From an uncultured Olsenella sp. (GTDB lineage: Bacteria; Actinomycetota; Coriobacteriia; Coriobacteriales; Atopobiaceae): a stretch of DNA of 64,000 nucleotides. The notes under the pieces are model-generated. The model saw only the letters and a list, made by a program, of their open reading frames with translations. It was not told the origin of the DNA and did no database searches. The stretch spans positions 1-64,000 of the forward strand of contig UQIF01000006.1 in NCBI GenBank assembly GCA_900540955.1, read 5' to 3'. Numbering within the stretch: the first letter of the stretch is position 1; each line of letters starts with the position of its first letter. The position numbers and the translations under genes are program-made. Shown here piece by piece: positions 48,944 through 57,387 of the stretch.

Positions 48944-51889
48944 TCAGGCACCAGCCCCCGCCGCCTGAATGCTCAGCGTCGCGGCCATGACCCTGCCCGC
49001 CAGCGCGGCGGCCAGGCCCTCGACTTCGGTGCCGTTGCCCTCGACGCAGACGGAGATCGCGAGCGTCGGGTTGTCGTACGGCGCGAAGCCGATGAAGAGC
49101 GAGTTGACGTTTCCGTCCTCGACCTCGGCGGTGCCGGTCTTGCCGGCGACGCGCGTGCCGGAGACCTGGGCGCGCACGCCCGAGCCACTCTCGACGCAGG
49201 CGAGCATGGCTTCCTTGGTGCGCGCGGCGGCGTCGGCGCCGACTGCCTGGCCGAGGGATTTGGGGCTCGTGGTCGAGACGGTGGTGCCCTCTGCGGAGAG
49301 CACATGGTCGACCACGTAGGGGTTCATGGCGACGCCGCCGTTGGCGATGGCGCCGGCGATCACGGCGTTCTGCATTACCGTGACCTGCGGGCCTGCGGGG
49401 CTTTCGTGCTGGCCGACCGGCTGGCCGCAGGCCGCCCAGGCCGTCTCCCACTCCGTCATCTCGGAGGGCTTGGGCATGAGCGACGCGCGGCACGAGAAAT
49501 CGATGCCGAGCTCGCGGCCAAAGCCGAAGGCGTTTGCGTAGCTCACGAGCTTATCGGCCCCGAGCTTGGTGCCCACCTGCGCAAATGCGGTGTTGGACGA
49601 TACCGCGAGCGCGTCTTTGAGGCTTAAGGTGCCGTAGTCGTTGTTGCGGTAGTTGGTGATCTCTGCGCCGCCAATTTCGGTTGAGGCGGGAGCCTCGACC
49701 GAATCGTCGAGGGTGGCTGAGCCGGAATCGAGCGCTGCCGCGAGCGTGACCGCCTTGAAGGTGGAGCCTGGCGTGTAGAGCGCCTGCGTGGAGCGGTCGA
49801 GCATCTGCGACCCGTCGCCGCCCATGATGTCGCTCAGCTGGTCGTTGCTGTAGGTCGGCGCCGAGGCCTTGGCCAGGACGGCGCCGGTCTTGGGGTTGAT
49901 GACCACGATGGACCCGTTGAAGCCGTCGAGCGCCGCCTCCGCCGCCTTCTGCATCTGCGAGTTGATGGTGAGGCTCACCGTGGATCCGGTGACCTGGATC
50001 CCCGCAAGCGAGTAGAGGGCGCTGTGCCAGTTGGAGTAGTCCGCGTGGCCCGTCAGGGTCTCGTTCATGGTGGACTCGATGCCTGCGCTGCCGTACTGGG
50101 TGGAGATGTAGCCCACGGTGTGCGACGCGAGGGAACCCAGTGGATAGTTGCGCAGGTAGGTGCCATCGGCCTGCTGGATGCTCTCGGCAAGCGTGACGCC
50201 GTCGCTCGTGACGATGGCGCCGCGCTGGACGTAGGCGGTCTTGGCGATGGTGTGGTTGTTGCTGGGCAGCGACTGGATGCGCCCGGCATCGATCTGCTGC
50301 ACGTAGGTGAGGTTGGCGATGAGCACGGCAAAGAGGAGCGAGAATACGCTCACCAAGGCGGTGAGGCGCTTGCCGAGCGCCACGCGCCCGAGGACGCCCG
50401 ACTCGGCGGACTGCACCTTGAAGCTGCCGCGCGCGTGGCTGCCGCGCACAACGCCTTCTGCCGAATGGGCACCGGCTGCAGCGAGGCCGGCGATGCTGGA
50501 GGTGCCAAGAAGCGCGCTGCCCTCGTCGCTGGCCGCGGCGAGCTCGGCCCCGTGACCTGTGCCGTCGTCGCCGGCGCGCAAAAGCAGGCCGATGACGATG
50601 AAGCTGGCCAGAAGCGAGGTGCCGCCCTGGCTCATGAAGGGCAGCGTCACGCCCGTGAGCGGCATGAGCTTGGTCACGCCGGCCACAATGAGGAAGGCCT
50701 GGAACGCCAGCGCGCTCGTGAGGCCCACCGCGGCGAATGCCGCCGAGTCGGACTTGGCGCGCGCCGCGGTCGCGAAGCCGCGCACGCAAAGCAGCAGGAA
50801 CAAGATGAGCACCGCCGCGCCGCCCAGAAGGCCGCTCTCCTCGGCGATGGCGCTGAAGATGAAGTCGGACTCGACGACGGGGATGAGCGTCGGCAGGCCC
50901 TTGCCGATGCCCGAGCCGATGAGGCCGCCGTCGGCAAGCGAGTAGAGCGACTGGACGATCTGGTAGCCGCCGCCCTGCGCGTCGGCCCACGGATCGAGCC
51001 AGATGTTCACGCGGGTGCGCACGTGGCTGAAGGCGTAGTAGCAGAACACCGCGCCCACCGCGAGCAGCAAGAACGACACGACGACGTAGCTCACGCGGCC
51101 GGTGGACACATAGAGCATGATCACAAAGAAGACGAAGAAGAGAAGCGCGCTGCCCAGGTCGCGCTCGAACACGACGAGCAGCAGGCTGATGCCCCACATG
51201 ACGAGCAGCGGCAGCAGCATGCGCAGGCGCGGGACCGAGAAGGGCCCGAAGCGACGCATGGAGATCGAGAGCGCCTCGCGGTTGGACGCGAGGTAGAAGG
51301 CGAGGAACAAGACGATGAGGATCTTTGCGAACTCGCCGGGCTGGAAGCCGAAGCCGCCGATGTAGACCCAGAGCTTGGAGCCGCCCTTCTCGGTGCCGAT
51401 GAACATCGGCAGCAGCAGCAGCAGGACGCCTGCGAGGCCCAAGGTGTACTTGTAGCGCGCGAGGCTCTCGAAGTCCCTCGCGAAGGCGAGGACCGCCACC
51501 ATGGCGCCGACCGAGATGAAGAGCCAGATGACCTGGTTGATGGCCAGAGCCGGCGCCAGGCGCGTGAGGTAGGTTATGCCGATGCCCGACAGAAGAAAGA
51601 CGATGGGCAGGATGGCCGGGTCGGCCGCGGGGGCGAGCCTTCTGATGGCGAGGTGCGCCAGGCCAAAGGCGCCAAAGAGCCCCAGCGGGACGCCGAGGTT
51701 CTCGAGGCCGAGCTCGTTGCCGGAGGTGAGCACGTACATGGAATAGAGCAAAAGGACCGGGATGGCCGCGAGGATGAGCAGGAACAGCTCGCTGTGCCTG
51801 CGGTGGAAGCCGCGCCCCTCCTCGAGAGCCTGGGCGGCGAAGCGGCTGCTCTCCTCGGCGCGGGTCATTGTTCTGTGCTTGCGGCGCAT
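48944..51889 (-). CDS. Fused SEDS glycosyltransferase and class B penicillin-binding protein
   Basis: 981 residues in one chain. Residues about 30-440 are a RodA/FtsW SEDS polymerase with about ten membrane helices: FGFQPGEFAKILIVLFLA, ERDLGSALLFF, and FIFSAIAEESGLLGG. After a linker (about 440-510) a membrane anchor (about 517-538) leads to a class B PBP: SXXK at 709-712 (STFK), SXN at 764-766 (SSN shifted within SSNTAF) and KTG at 917-919. All transpeptidase residues are present. So glycan polymerisation and crosslinking sit in one protein. ATG at 51889 has ggaggcg, 1 base after the PP2C stop. Confidence 0.93.
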   Translation of the reverse strand: MRRKHRTMTRAEESSRFAAQALEEGRGFHRRHSELFLLILAAIPVLLLYSMYVLTSGNELGLENLGVPLGLFGAFGLAHLAIRRLAPAADPAILPIVFLLSGIGITYLTRLAPALAINQVIWLFISVGAMVAVLAFARDFESLARYKYTLGLAGVLLLLLPMFIGTEKGGSKLWVYIGGFGFQPGEFAKILIVLFLAFYLASNREALSISMRRFGPFSVPRLRMLLPLLVMWGISLLLVVFERDLGSALLFFVFFVIMLYVSTGRVSYVVVSFLLLAVGAVFCYYAFSHVRTRVNIWLDPWADAQGGGYQIVQSLYSLADGGLIGSGIGKGLPTLIPVVESDFIFSAIAEESGLLGGAAVLILFLLLCVRGFATAARAKSDSAAFAAVGLTSALAFQAFLIVAGVTKLMPLTGVTLPFMSQGGTSLLASFIVIGLLLRAGDDGTGHGAELAAASDEGSALLGTSSIAGLAAAGAHSAEGVVRGSHARGSFKVQSAESGVLGRVALGKRLTALVSVFSLLFAVLIANLTYVQQIDAGRIQSLPSNNHTIAKTAYVQRGAIVTSDGVTLAESIQQADGTYLRNYPLGSLASHTVGYISTQYGSAGIESTMNETLTGHADYSNWHSALYSLAGIQVTGSTVSLTINSQMQKAAEAALDGFNGSIVVINPKTGAVLAKASAPTYSNDQLSDIMGGDGSQMLDRSTQALYTPGSTFKAVTLAAALDSGSATLDDSVEAPASTEIGGAEITNYRNNDYGTLSLKDALAVSSNTAFAQVGTKLGADKLVSYANAFGFGRELGIDFSCRASLMPKPSEMTEWETAWAACGQPVGQHESPAGPQVTVMQNAVIAGAIANGGVAMNPYVVDHVLSAEGTTVSTTSPKSLGQAVGADAAARTKEAMLACVESGSGVRAQVSGTRVAGKTGTAEVEDGNVNSLFIGFAPYDNPTLAISVCVEGNGTEVEGLAAALAGRVMAATLSIQAAGAGA

Positions 51890-51890
51890 G

Positions 51891-53147
51891 CTATTCGCCT
51901 CCGTTCTCTGGCTTGGTGGGCGCGGTGTCGACGGGCGCTCCCGGGTCCCCCTCGGACTTCGCCTCGTCCGCCACGCTGGCCGCGGCGGTCTTGTCGGCGT
52001 CTATTTGGGCGCGGTAGGCGTCCAAGGTGTCGCGGCCTGCCTGCTCGTTGGCCACGCGGATGCCTTGCTCGAGCTGGTCTTGGACCGAGGCGGGCAGGTC
52101 GGCTACCGCCACGGCGCTCGTCTCGACGAGGTTGCCGAGGGGAATGCCCAAGACGCTCGCGTTGATGCCTTGGTAGATGCCCACGGTGTCGCCGTTGAGC
52201 GAGAGGTACCACTCGCCGCGGACAAAGGCGAGGCACACAAGGACGGTGGCAAGAAGCACGCCAACGAGCGTCGCGGTGACGCCGATCGCGCGCTTGGTGA
52301 GCCTGCGCCGGCTCTTCTCGGCAGTGCCGTCGTCGACGACGTCGACCACCACGACCGTGACGTTGTCGAGGCCACCGGCGGTGAGCGCAGCGGCGACGAG
52401 GTTGTCGGCGGCCTGCTGCGGCGTGGCGCTCGAGACGGCGAGCGCCTCGATCTCGCTGTCGGCGACCATGGACGAAAGCCCGTCGGAGCATAAGATCACG
52501 CGGTCGCCGTTGCTCACCTCGAGCGAGAAATGGTCGGCGTACATGTCGGGATCCGAGCCAAGGGCGCGGGTGATGATGGAGCGGGAGGGGTGCGTGCGGG
52601 CCTCGTCGGCCGTGATCTGGCCGGAGTCCACGAGCTCCTCGACGTACGAGTGGTCATGCGTCACGCGCACAAGCGAGCCGTGGCGCAGCAGGTAGATGCG
52701 TGAATCGCCCACATGGGCGATGGCCATCTTTCCTTCCTCGATGAGGCAGCACGACGCGGTGCACCCCATGCCGGGCTTGCCCACGCCCTGCTCGGCGCCG
52801 AGCAGGACGGCCGTGTTGGCGGCCTCCACGGCGACGCCCAGAAGGACGTCGTCGGCGCTTGCCGGGGCCTTCTCGGCGATGGTGCTGACGGCAATGGAGC
52901 TCGCGACCTCGCCGGCGGCGTGCCCGCCCATGCCGTCGCACACGGCAAACAGCGGTGCCTGCACGAGGAACGAGTCCTCGTTGTGCCCACGGACGAGGCC
53001 CACGTCGGAGCGCGATCCCCATGCGAGGGTCGCGCTCGCGCCTTGGACGACGTCTGCGCCGGCGCGACCCTCCACGGCCATCTCGGCGCGACCGGGCGCG
53101 TTGGTGGGCTCCTGGGCGGAGGTGTTGTTCAGCTCCTCCGAGCTCAT
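51891..53147 (-). CDS. PP2C-type Ser/Thr phosphatase (PstP/Stp1)
   Basis: 418 residues; reverses phosphorylation by the cluster's kinases. The PP2C domain (about 40-280) shows GLVRGHNEDSF, CDGMGGHAAGEVAS, AHVGDSRIYLL, LCSDGLSSMV and LDNVTVVVV, with all metal-binding aspartates. One membrane helix (about 292-315) precedes an extracytoplasmic tail of about 100 residues ending in a Pro/Glu-rich stretch. ATG at 53147 overlaps fhaB by 4 bases. Confidence 0.95.
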   Translation of the reverse strand: MSSEELNNTSAQEPTNAPGRAEMAVEGRAGADVVQGASATLAWGSRSDVGLVRGHNEDSFLVQAPLFAVCDGMGGHAAGEVASSIAVSTIAEKAPASADDVLLGVAVEAANTAVLLGAEQGVGKPGMGCTASCCLIEEGKMAIAHVGDSRIYLLRHGSLVRVTHDHSYVEELVDSGQITADEARTHPSRSIITRALGSDPDMYADHFSLEVSNGDRVILCSDGLSSMVADSEIEALAVSSATPQQAADNLVAAALTAGGLDNVTVVVVDVVDDGTAEKSRRRLTKRAIGVTATLVGVLLATVLVCLAFVRGEWYLSLNGDTVGIYQGINASVLGIPLGNLVETSAVAVADLPASVQDQLEQGIRVANEQAGRDTLDAYRAQIDADKTAAASVADEAKSEGDPGAPVDTAPTKPENGGE

Positions 53148-53557
53148 CCGCGGCTCACCCTCATGATCGTGTCGCCGATCTGCACCTCATCGGCGTCGCG
53201 CAGCGTGACCGCCTGCGTGATGGGGTGCCCGTTGACGAGCGTTCCGTTGGTCGAGCCCATGTCCTCGAGGACGAGGGCGGGGCCCTGAAGGGTAAAGCGC
53301 GCGTGCGTCGACGAGACGTAGGGCTCATCGACGACGATGTCGGAGCTGGGCGAGCGCCCGATGGTGACGGGGCCGAGGATATCGACATGCAGGCCGCGCA
53401 GGCTGCGCGTGCCCTTCTCGACGTCGACCGACCAGATCGCCGCGTCGCGGCGCTGGCCCCTGACGAGGCCCACGCCGGTGCGCATCACGGCAAAGAGGAA
53501 GAGGTACAGGACGACGACGAGGACGACGCGCCCAATAAAGAGGACGAGGTCGATCAT
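53144..53557 (-). CDS. FHA-domain protein FhaB-like
   Basis: 137 residues: an N-terminal membrane helix (about 3-26), a short basic linker and an FHA domain (about 58-134) with the phosphothreonine-binding residues GRSPSSD, SSTHARF and STNGTLVNG. In Mycobacterium, FhaB (FipA) is a kinase substrate in cell division. It overlaps both neighbours by 4 bases (ATGA-type), so translation is coupled along the operon. Confidence 0.93.
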   Translation of the reverse strand: MIDLVLFIGRVVLVVVLYLFLFAVMRTGVGLVRGQRRDAAIWSVDVEKGTRSLRGLHVDILGPVTIGRSPSSDIVVDEPYVSSTHARFTLQGPALVLEDMGSTNGTLVNGHPITQAVTLRDADEVQIGDTIMRVSRG

Positions 53558-54924
53558 TGGTTATTCTCCCGGAACTCGAGGTTCACGAGGCCCAAGGTAA
53601 GAAGGTCTCCGTCGCGCAGGACGCACTCGTCGACGTCTACGTCGTTGACGAGCGTGCCGTTGGTGGAGCGCAGATCGACGATGTGCCACTCGCGGCCGTC
53701 GAAGCGCAGCTCGGCGTGGCGACGGCTTACGTTGGGGTCACGCAGGACGATGCCGGCCTGGCTGCGCTCTCGGCCGATGATGGTCGAGGGGGCACTTCCG
53801 GTGAAGGTGCGGCCGGTCTGGCGATCGATGAGCAGGCAGGTTGCCGCGGGGGCGGCAGGCATCTGGGGCCCGCCGAGGCCCACGCCGTAGGGGTCGGGGT
53901 TGGAGAAGGGGTCGCTCGCGGCGGCGGCGACCTCTGCGGCGGCGCCCGCTTGGGCGGCAACGCTGGCTGCGACGCCGGCGCTGGAGCCAGCAGCGACGCC
54001 AGCGGCGACGTTGGCGGCCGCCGCGCTGCCCACGCCGCGGCGCAGGTCGACGAGCGGGCTCGCGGCGGGGCGGCGCTGGGTCATGGGCACGGGGATGGCG
54101 GCGTGCGCCGCCACGGGGTCGACCAGGGGCGCCGCGGCCACCGGCATGGGGGTCGAGGAGGTCGAGGACGCCACGGGCATGGGGGCCGCGTCGGCGTAGT
54201 CGTAGCTCGAGGGGATCACGTCGAGCCCGGCGTCGGCAAAGCCGACCGGGGAGAGGTCGCCGACGGGCACCGACGAAACAGGGCGCTCGGAGAAGGCATC
54301 GGCGGCAGCCATGCCCGCGGCGACGTTGGCGGCGCCGTTGGGAGCCTGGGCGCCCGCGGGGGCGGCGTTCGCTTGGAGCGCGAAGGCGGGCTCAGCCACC
54401 GGCGCGGGGGCCTGCGGCTGCGGCGCCGGTTGGGCCTGGGCGGGCATCGGCGCGGCGCCCGGGTGAGCCTGGGCGCGGGGGCGCTTCGCGGCGCCGCCCA
54501 CGCTGGAGTTCGCCCCCAGGAAGGCCATCTCCTCGGCGCGCAGGTCGGCGAGGGTGCGGGCGTCGACGTTCTCCGCAAAGACGGCGAACTTGCCGCTCTT
54601 GAGCGTGGGGTCGACCATAAAGCGGACCAGCGGCTCGCCCACGAACGCATAGCCCTTCTTTTCGGCCTCGGCTGCAACGTAGGCGGCCGTCTCGAAGGTG
54701 ATCTTCTGGTAAAGCGGCCTCATGAGCGAGTCGTCGGAAGACGAGACGAGCACGGTGTACAGGGCGGGCGCGGTATCCACGCCGTCGATCTCGAACGTCT
54801 CGTTCTCCATCTCGCGGGCCGCACGCTTGGCCAGCTTCTTGAACGAGAAGGGCTCGGTATAGCCCTGCGGCGCCTCGCCGAAAATGGAGCCGATGCGGCC
54901 CTCGAACTCATTAAGGAAGCTCAT
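53554..54924 (-). CDS. FhaA-like protein (DUF3662 plus FHA)
   Basis: 456 residues: a DUF3662 domain (about 1-125, MSFLNEFEGRIGSIFG...), an Ala/Pro-rich low-complexity linker (about 140-355) and a C-terminal FHA domain (about 365-452) with IIGRERSQ, NVSRRHAEL and RSTNGTLVND. In mycobacteria FhaA binds the phosphorylated pseudokinase MviN and limits peptidoglycan synthesis. The linker here is longer than usual. It overlaps the upstream kinase gene by 14 bases and fhaB by 4. Confidence 0.93.
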   Translation of the reverse strand: MSFLNEFEGRIGSIFGEAPQGYTEPFSFKKLAKRAAREMENETFEIDGVDTAPALYTVLVSSSDDSLMRPLYQKITFETAAYVAAEAEKKGYAFVGEPLVRFMVDPTLKSGKFAVFAENVDARTLADLRAEEMAFLGANSSVGGAAKRPRAQAHPGAAPMPAQAQPAPQPQAPAPVAEPAFALQANAAPAGAQAPNGAANVAAGMAAADAFSERPVSSVPVGDLSPVGFADAGLDVIPSSYDYADAAPMPVASSTSSTPMPVAAAPLVDPVAAHAAIPVPMTQRRPAASPLVDLRRGVGSAAAANVAAGVAAGSSAGVAASVAAQAGAAAEVAAAASDPFSNPDPYGVGLGGPQMPAAPAATCLLIDRQTGRTFTGSAPSTIIGRERSQAGIVLRDPNVSRRHAELRFDGREWHIVDLRSTNGTLVNDVDVDECVLRDGDLLTLGLVNLEFRENNQ

Positions 54925-56686
54925 CAGAATCCTCGCCTTCCTGGCCCAGGAAGAGCGGGCCTCTGAGGACGGTCAAAATGCACATAAACAAAAGACAGGT
55001 TACCGCAACGGCGCATGAGGCCAACTCGGCGACGCCCCATATACCGCCATTCTCCACCCGTGCGCGTAGCCACGCCGCGGCGATGAGCACGCCGGCGCCG
55101 AGCGCCTGGCCGACGATTCCCGAGGCGACGGTCCCTCTCATGGCCACGATGGACGAAAGCCAAGAAGCGCAGGCCGCGGCGCCCGCGCAAAGCCAGGTGG
55201 CTGGGCTCGCGAGCGCCCCGAGCACCGCCGGCGTCGCCTGCTCGGCGGCAAATCCCGCCCCCACGACGCAGCCCATTATGGTTCCCATCAGGTATGTGAA
55301 GCCGCCGGTGGCAAGCGCCGCCAGCGGGTCGAGCGTGAAGCCCGCGAGCTGGGCCCCGGCATAGGGCTGGCCGCTCGCCCACGGGGCAAGAAGCGCCACC
55401 GACGCCATGCCCTCGCCGCGCCCGACCAGGCACCACCAGGCGACAAGCGCTGCGCCCACCGCCGACGCCAGGATGAACGACGAGCTCGCAGGCGAGGTGG
55501 TTGCGATGGCGAGGACCGAGAACGCCCCGCAGGTCAGCGTGGCCGACGGGGGCCAGATGGCCGCGAGCGCGCAGGACGCGGCGGCACCTGCGAGCCTCGT
55601 CGCCGCGGGAATGCCGGAGAAGCCGGGCAGCGCCGCCACGGCGAAGGAAGCGACGGCGAGCGCGGGCAGGGCACGCTCGACGACGGCCCACGCCTGCGGC
55701 ATGCGCAGGTGGAAGGGGAGGTGGGCGCGGCCCCACTCGCCCTCGTCGACTTGGTCGTCCTTCTCGGACTGCTCGATGAGCTCGGCCAAGGAGGCCTGCC
55801 CCTCGGCCGGGTCGCCGAGCTTGGGCACAAGCTCGCAGGCGAGCTCATCGACGGAGCTCGTACGATCGGACGCCGTCGGGGCGAGCGCCCGTACGAGCGC
55901 GTCCTCGATGTCGAGGTCAAGGTCCGAGGCGTCTTTGCCGATGCGCGGCCCGCGGCGGATCTTCTCCAGGGAAGCCCCCGCGCTTGCCGCGATGAAGGGA
56001 TTCTTGCCCGTGAGGGCTTGCCAGAGCACGGACGCGAGGCTAAAGACGTCGGCCCGCTCGTCCACGAGCATCCCCTCGATCTGCTCGGGGGGCATATAGC
56101 CCACGGTGCCCCCGCGCGCCCCTCCGTAGCCGGCCGCGGCGCCGAGCTCGGCCATGCCGAGGTCGGCGACCTTCACCGTGCCCATGCGGTCGATCATGAT
56201 GTTCGTCGGCTTGATGTCCATGTGCAGGACGCGGTTCTCGTGCGCGTAGGCGAGCGCGCGGGCGCACGACGAGAGGATGTGGGCGCACTCCTCGTGGGTG
56301 AGCCGGCCGCCCTCCACGCGGGCAAGGAGCTCGGCGAGGTTCAAGCCGTCGACGTACTCCATGATCAGGTAGGCGTAGCCGGCGTCCAGCTCGAAGTCGA
56401 TTACGCTCACGATGTTGGGGTGGGCGAGCAGGCATGCCGTGCGCGCCTCAGCGAGGACCTCGTCGACGGTCGAGGCGCCGATGCCGTCGGCGCTGTTGTC
56501 CACAAGCGGCATGCGCTTGATGGCGACGCGCCGCTGCAGCCGCGTGTCCCAGCAGGTGCACACGGTGCCGAAGCCGCCCGTGCCGCGCCGCGCCAAGACG
56601 CGGTAGCGGCCCAAGAGCAGGTCCTCGGGCTGCTGGGGCTGGTTCATGCTTCTGGTTACGAGCGGCGTTGAAGTTGGTGTGCCCAC
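54911..56686 (-). CDS. Ser/Thr kinase with polytopic membrane C-terminus
   Basis: 591 residues starting with GTG at 56686 behind aaggag; ATG at 56647 lacks an RBS. The kinase domain (about 26-290) has glycine loop GTGGFGTV (35-42), Lys57, HMD in place of HRD with catalytic Asp157, DLG (175-177) in place of DFG, and MPPEQ. It is thus a non-RD kinase that may be active without loop phosphorylation. Residues about 335-580 form about eight membrane helices instead of PASTA domains; they resemble no family I know. First gene of the cluster. Confidence 0.9.
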   Translation of the reverse strand: MGTPTSTPLVTRSMNQPQQPEDLLLGRYRVLARRGTGGFGTVCTCWDTRLQRRVAIKRMPLVDNSADGIGASTVDEVLAEARTACLLAHPNIVSVIDFELDAGYAYLIMEYVDGLNLAELLARVEGGRLTHEECAHILSSCARALAYAHENRVLHMDIKPTNIMIDRMGTVKVADLGMAELGAAAGYGGARGGTVGYMPPEQIEGMLVDERADVFSLASVLWQALTGKNPFIAASAGASLEKIRRGPRIGKDASDLDLDIEDALVRALAPTASDRTSSVDELACELVPKLGDPAEGQASLAELIEQSEKDDQVDEGEWGRAHLPFHLRMPQAWAVVERALPALAVASFAVAALPGFSGIPAATRLAGAAASCALAAIWPPSATLTCGAFSVLAIATTSPASSSFILASAVGAALVAWWCLVGRGEGMASVALLAPWASGQPYAGAQLAGFTLDPLAALATGGFTYLMGTIMGCVVGAGFAAEQATPAVLGALASPATWLCAGAAACASWLSSIVAMRGTVASGIVGQALGAGVLIAAAWLRARVENGGIWGVAELASCAVAVTCLLFMCILTVLRGPLFLGQEGEDSDELP

Positions 56687-56800
56687 GGCGTCTCCTTGCG
56701 TGTTTGAGGTGTGTTCGACGTCAGCCGTGTTATTCGACTATTCTAGCCAAAAAATCCCTTTACATAGTTTACGGGGTTTTGGTATCATCCATTCTTGCAC

Positions 56801-56887
56801 GCGGGCGTGGCGGAATTGGCAGACGCGTACGGTTCAGGTCCGTATGAGAGCAATCTCATGAAGGTTCAAGTCCTTTCGCCCGCACCA
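56801..56887 (+). tRNA. tRNA-Leu (CAG)
   Basis: 87 bases with class II long variable arm (tatgagagcaatctcat region). Acceptor gcgggcg/cgcccgc, anticodon loop ttcaggt (CAG), T arm ggttcaagtcc, discriminator A, encoded CCA. Confidence 0.94.
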
Positions 56888-56898
56888 TTGCATGCGAG

Positions 56899-56932
56899 GC
56901 CCCATCAGTCGGATTGGCTGGTGGGGCTTTTT
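56899..56932 (+). terminator. Terminator of tRNA-Leu
   Basis: Stem gccccatcag/ctggtggggc (one G-T), loop of 9 bases, then ttttt. Confidence 0.88.
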
Positions 56933-57030
56933 GCTTATGCGTAGGCCGCCCGCCAAAAAGAGGGCCCCGCGGCCAACGTGGCTGTGGGACCCCTAACCTG
57001 CGGCTCTTCTCGCCGTTCTGTCTTATGGAG

Positions 57031-57255
57031 CTAGTTGTTGTCGTCCTCGAAGCTGCTCCAGCCGCTCTCATCGTCATCGTCGTCGAAGAGGTCCCAGTCC
57101 TCGGGGGACTTCTCGTGGTTCTTGTATAGCTTCCGCGTCTTGCGCTCCAGCACGACGGAGACGATCAGGAAGAAGATGATTCCGCCGACGATAAGGCAGA
57201 GCACGCCCGCTGGCTTGTTGAACAGCCAGTCGAAGAAGGTGCCGATCTGACCCAT
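57031..57255 (-). CDS. Small single-helix membrane protein with acidic tail
   Basis: 74 residues, family not recognised. One strong membrane helix (about 15-38, AGVLCLIVGGIIFFLIVSVVL), a basic stretch (ERKTRKLYKNHEK) and a highly acidic end (DLFDDDDDESGWSSFEDDNN). ATG at 57255 has an aaaggtc RBS. It is divergent from serS. Length and clear membrane/charge organisation support a real gene, but no role can be assigned. Confidence 0.7.
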   Translation of the reverse strand: MGQIGTFFDWLFNKPAGVLCLIVGGIIFFLIVSVVLERKTRKLYKNHEKSPEDWDLFDDDDDESGWSSFEDDNN

Positions 57256-57318
57256 GAGGTGACCTTTCTATCTTGGTGAACAACTCAGGCTAAAAAGCGA
57301 GATTCAGAACAACAAGTA

Positions 57319-57324
57319 TATACT
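57319..57324 (+). promoter_or_regulatory. -10 element of serS
   Basis: TATACT within tatatactt, 63 bases before the start. A short palindrome cctgtcccgacagg (57342-57355) lies in the leader; there is no T-box sequence. Confidence 0.4.
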
Positions 57325-57387
57325 TGAACGGCTATACGTAGGCCTGTCCCGACAGGTCGCTTGTTACCGATACAAAGGGGAAACGAG

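Noticed and set aside
53557..56671. Long plus-strand frames opposite the FHA and kinase genes
   Set aside because: Low-complexity Gly/Arg/Val-rich translations antisense to well-supported genes; shadows.
57256..57387. T-box riboswitch upstream of serS
   Set aside because: The leader is short and lacks the T-box motif and specifier structure.
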